Assembly: GCA_012274205.1 (NCBI GenBank)
Contig: JAAOZY010000176.1
Coordinates: forward strand, 1-7,639
DNA: 7,639 bases
Source: Betaproteobacteria bacterium
Lineage (GTDB): Bacteria; Pseudomonadota; Gammaproteobacteria; Burkholderiales; SG8-39
Direction of reading: 5' to 3'
A program made the position numbers and the translations under genes. Of the stretch, positions 5,897 through 7,639 are shown one piece after another. How positions within the stretch are numbered: the first letter of the stretch is position 1; every line of letters begins with the position of its first letter. The notes beneath the pieces are model-generated. The model was not told the origin of the DNA. It saw only the letters and a program-made list of their open reading frames with translations, and searched no databases.

Positions 5897-6898
5897 ATGT
5901 GGTCATGGATCAAGCGCATTGTTCTGATTGCACTATGTCTGTCGCTGCTGGCGAGCGCGGGACTCGCTTGGTACGCGTTCAGCCCGGTGCCGTTGCGCGC
6001 TGATCCGACCGAGTTTTCGATCAAACCGGGCAGCAGCTTGAAAAATGCGACGCGGCAGATAATCGAGTCCGGCGTCGAACTGGGCGCATGGAAATTCAAT
6101 CTGCTCGGCCGCCTGCTCGGCAAAGCGACCGGCATCAAGGCCGGCAGCTACGAAGTGCGCCGCGGAATCACGCCGCTGGCCTTGCTCAACAAGCTCAGCG
6201 CGGGCGAAGTCACGCAGACCGGGCTTGCGTTCATCGAAGGCTGGACTTTCCGCCAGATGCGCACGGCACTGGACGCCGATCCTGAGGTGAGGCACGACAG
6301 CAGCGCCCTCAGCGACGCGCAGATCATGGAACGCCTTGGCGCCGCGGGGCGCAGCCCGGAGGGCCTATTTTTCCCCGACACCTATATGTTCGGCAAGGGC
6401 AGCAGCGATCTGGAGATACTCCAGCGAGCCTACCAGACGATGCAACGCCAGTTGCAAGCAGCATGGGAGCAGCGCGCGCCCGAACTGCCTTACCGCAGCC
6501 CCTATGACGCGCTCATCATGGCGTCCGTAATCGAGAAAGAGACCGGGAAGGCGACCGACCGGGCCATGATCGGCGGTGTCTTCGTCAATCGGCTGCGCAT
6601 CGGCATGATGCTGCAGACCGACCCCACGGTCATCTACGGTCTGGGGCAGAAATTCGATGGCAATCTGCGCAAGAAGGACTTGCGCGCCGACACGCCGCAC
6701 AATACCTATACCAGGACGGGACTGCCGCCGACACCGATCTGCATGCCGGGGCAGGCCGCGCTGCAGGCGGCGCTGAATCCGGCACAGACCAAGGCGCTTT
6801 ACTTTGTCGCCCGCGGCGACGGAACCAGCGAATTCTCGCGTACGCTGGCAGAACACGAACGCGCGGTGTCCAAATACCAGCGTCGCAGGAGGCACTGA
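5897..6898 (+). CDS. mltG: Endolytic murein transglycosylase MltG
   Basis: This 333-aa protein matches MltG/YceG (E. coli 340 aa), an inner-membrane lytic transglycosylase that cuts nascent glycan strands and sets their length. A short positive N-terminus (WSWIKR) precedes one membrane segment (about residues 8-28), so the catalytic part faces the periplasm. The LysM-like part follows (about 33-110, with KAGSYEVRRG at 81-90). Then come EGLFFPDTY (155-163), the catalytic ASVIEKETG (209-217) with Glu213, the counterpart of E. coli Glu218, then VNRLRIGMMLQTDPTVIYG (230-248) and TGLPPTPI (274-281). The ATG at 5897 is placed by the membrane segment; upstream there is only a weak GGATGGA about 11 nt away. 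In E. coli pabC precedes mltG, whereas here ygfZ is divergent and mltG leads the run into tmk and holB. Identification is firm; only the start has slight doubt. Confidence 0.95.
   Translation: MWSWIKRIVLIALCLSLLASAGLAWYAFSPVPLRADPTEFSIKPGSSLKNATRQIIESGVELGAWKFNLLGRLLGKATGIKAGSYEVRRGITPLALLNKLSAGEVTQTGLAFIEGWTFRQMRTALDADPEVRHDSSALSDAQIMERLGAAGRSPEGLFFPDTYMFGKGSSDLEILQRAYQTMQRQLQAAWEQRAPELPYRSPYDALIMASVIEKETGKATDRAMIGGVFVNRLRIGMMLQTDPTVIYGLGQKFDGNLRKKDLRADTPHNTYTRTGLPPTPICMPGQAALQAALNPAQTKALYFVARGDGTSEFSRTLAEHERAVSKYQRRRRH
6887..6892 (+). promoter_or_regulatory. Ribosome-binding site of tmk
   Basis: AGGAGG, a perfect Shine-Dalgarno, lies 7 nt before GTG 6900, inside the last codons of mltG. 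It settles the GTG start of tmk over the longer open frame that begins within mltG at 6804. Confidence 0.8.
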
Positions 6899-6899
6899 G

Positions 6900-7514
6900 G
6901 TGAGCGCGAAATTCATTACTCTCGAGGGCGTAGACGGCGCCGGAAAAAGCACGCACCTTGACTGGATCGCCGGGCGCATCGAAGCGGCGGGGCAGCGCGT
7001 ACTGGTTACGCGCGAGCCCGGCGGCACCCCACTGGGCGAAGAATTGCGCCGACTGCTGCTGGCGCAGTCGATGCATCTGGAAACCGAGACTCTGCTGATG
7101 TTTGCGGCCAGGCGCGAGCACCTGCAACGGGTAATCCTGCCGGCGCTGGCTGCGGGTACCTGGGTACTCTGCGATCGATTTACCGATGCAACCTACGCCT
7201 ATCAGGGGGGCGGCCGCGGCCTCGACCCGGGCAGGATAGAAATCCTCGAACACTGGGTGCACCAGGGACTGCAGCCGGACTTGACCCTGGTATTCGACCT
7301 TTCGGTCGAGGAGGCCAAGCGCAGGCGGCTTGCCGCCACCGCGGCGCCGGACCGGTTCGAACAGGAGGGCCTGGAATTCTTTGCCCGGGTACGCTCGGCG
7401 TATGTCGCCCGGGCAGCGCGTTTTCCTCAGCGAATCAGGCTGATTGACGCCAGCCAAACCGTGGAAGCTACTCGTAATATACTTGAAGAATTGATCTCAA
7501 GCGTATGTATATAA
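6900..7514 (+). CDS. tmk: Thymidylate kinase
   Basis: This 204-aa enzyme phosphorylates dTMP to dTDP with ATP, an essential step of dTTP supply in the cytoplasm. It shows the P-loop GVDGAGKST (residues 10-18), the substrate-binding TREPGGTPLGE (37-47), the DRF motif (92-94) after the WVLC strand, YQGGGRGLD (101-109) and the lid region RRRLAATAAPDRFEQE (141-156). The length is close to E. coli Tmk (213 aa). The start is GTG at 6900: it sits 1 nt after the mltG stop, has AGGAGG 7 nt upstream, and begins MSAKFITLEG as the family does. Such spacing implies co-transcription and translational coupling with mltG. At its 3' end tmk overlaps the holB start by 10 nt. The last codons are AT-rich compared with the rest of the gene. 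Confidence 0.97.
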   Translation: MSAKFITLEGVDGAGKSTHLDWIAGRIEAAGQRVLVTREPGGTPLGEELRRLLLAQSMHLETETLLMFAARREHLQRVILPALAAGTWVLCDRFTDATYAYQGGGRGLDPGRIEILEHWVHQGLQPDLTLVFDLSVEEAKRRRLAATAAPDRFEQEGLEFFARVRSAYVARAARFPQRIRLIDASQTVEATRNILEELISSVCI

Positions 7515-7639
7515 AATATTTACCATGGCATAAAGAGGTGTGGCAGCGCCTTGCCGACATGCATGAGCGCCTGCCCCATGCACTGCTTTTCCATGGACGC
7601 AGCGGAATCGGCAAGCTGCACCTGGCGCAGGTCCTGGCG
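7505..7639 (+). CDS. holB: DNA polymerase III delta' subunit HolB (3'-partial)
   Basis: Only the first 45 residues are in the window; the frame is open to the right edge. The opening MYIKYLPWHKEVWQRL, then RLPHALLFHGRSGIGK (residues 22-37), is the typical start of the delta' clamp-loader subunit, which holds the clamp-loader complex together during DNA replication. The P-loop-like GRSGIGK (31-37) is followed by Leu instead of Thr/Ser, so nucleotide binding may be weak; E. coli delta' also lacks a working P-loop. The ATG at 7505 overlaps tmk by 10 nt, with no strong Shine-Dalgarno upstream, so translation is probably coupled to tmk. The order mltG-tmk-holB is common in Proteobacteria and supports the call. 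The AAA+ sensor motifs and the zinc module lie beyond the window. Confidence 0.9.
   Translation, partial: MYIKYLPWHKEVWQRLADMHERLPHALLFHGRSGIGKLHLAQVLA

Noticed and set aside
5775..5906. A 44-residue N-terminal extension of YgfZ starting at 5906.
   Set aside because: It overlaps the mltG start, lacks family similarity and would bury the likely promoter; ATG 5774 has its own Shine-Dalgarno.
4800..5927. A 375-codon plus-strand frame opposite ygfZ running into the mltG start.
   Set aside because: It is antisense to ygfZ, has no recognisable motif, and conflicts with the ygfZ and mltG starts.
6804..6899. An earlier ATG start for tmk inside mltG.
   Set aside because: GTG 6900 has a perfect AGGAGG at 7 nt and gives the family's normal N-terminus.

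Overview
The window is GC-rich, densely coded chromosomal DNA with eight genes: six complete and one cut at each edge. The block ygfZ <-> mltG-tmk-holB, with ygfZ facing away from mltG, is an arrangement I associate with Betaproteobacteria. The protein styles (YgfZ, type-II-like thymidylate kinase, NRDE protein, short L,D-transpeptidase) fit that, but the genus cannot be named from sequence alone. I saw no tRNA, rRNA, insertion sequence, CRISPR array or phage gene. No stretch over 300 bases lacks a gene.

Layout from left to right. (1) 2-439, plus strand: the C-terminal 145 residues of a YkuD-type L,D-transpeptidase. (2) 468-3498, minus strand: a two-gene operon with a bifunctional class II aldolase/short-chain dehydrogenase (656 aa) followed 4 nt later by mtnA (methylthioribose-1-phosphate isomerase). 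(3) 3535-3975, plus strand: a small GNAT acetyltransferase divergent from the aldolase gene. Its last 14 bases overlap, tail to tail, the end of the next operon. (4) 3962-5774, minus strand: ygfZ (folate-binding Fe-S/tRNA-modification factor) followed by an NRDE/TANGO2-family gene. (5) 5897-7639, plus strand: mltG, tmk and the start of holB, tightly packed (1-nt gap, then a 10-nt overlap).

The part most worth attention is mtnA with the aldolase-dehydrogenase fusion. MtnA makes a ketose 1-phosphate, which is the substrate type cleaved by class II aldolases of the FucA/RhaD kind. Such cleavage gives dihydroxyacetone phosphate plus a small aldehyde, and the fused dehydrogenase could then reduce or oxidise that aldehyde. 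The pair therefore looks like a compact salvage or disposal route for the S-adenosylmethionine by-products 5'-methylthioadenosine and/or 5'-deoxyadenosine, in place of the classical mtnBCD methionine salvage. Comparable isomerase/aldolase routes are known with separate aldolases; assigning this fusion to such a route is inference.

The other genes are housekeeping: peptidoglycan cross-linking and glycan-strand termination (L,D-transpeptidase, MltG), dTTP supply (Tmk), replication clamp loading (HolB) and Fe-S enzyme upkeep (YgfZ). Both divergent intergenic regions carry the same AT-rich core, TATTATA. It reads as a perfect -10 box on the minus strand and a 5/6 match on the plus strand, suggesting compact bidirectional promoters.
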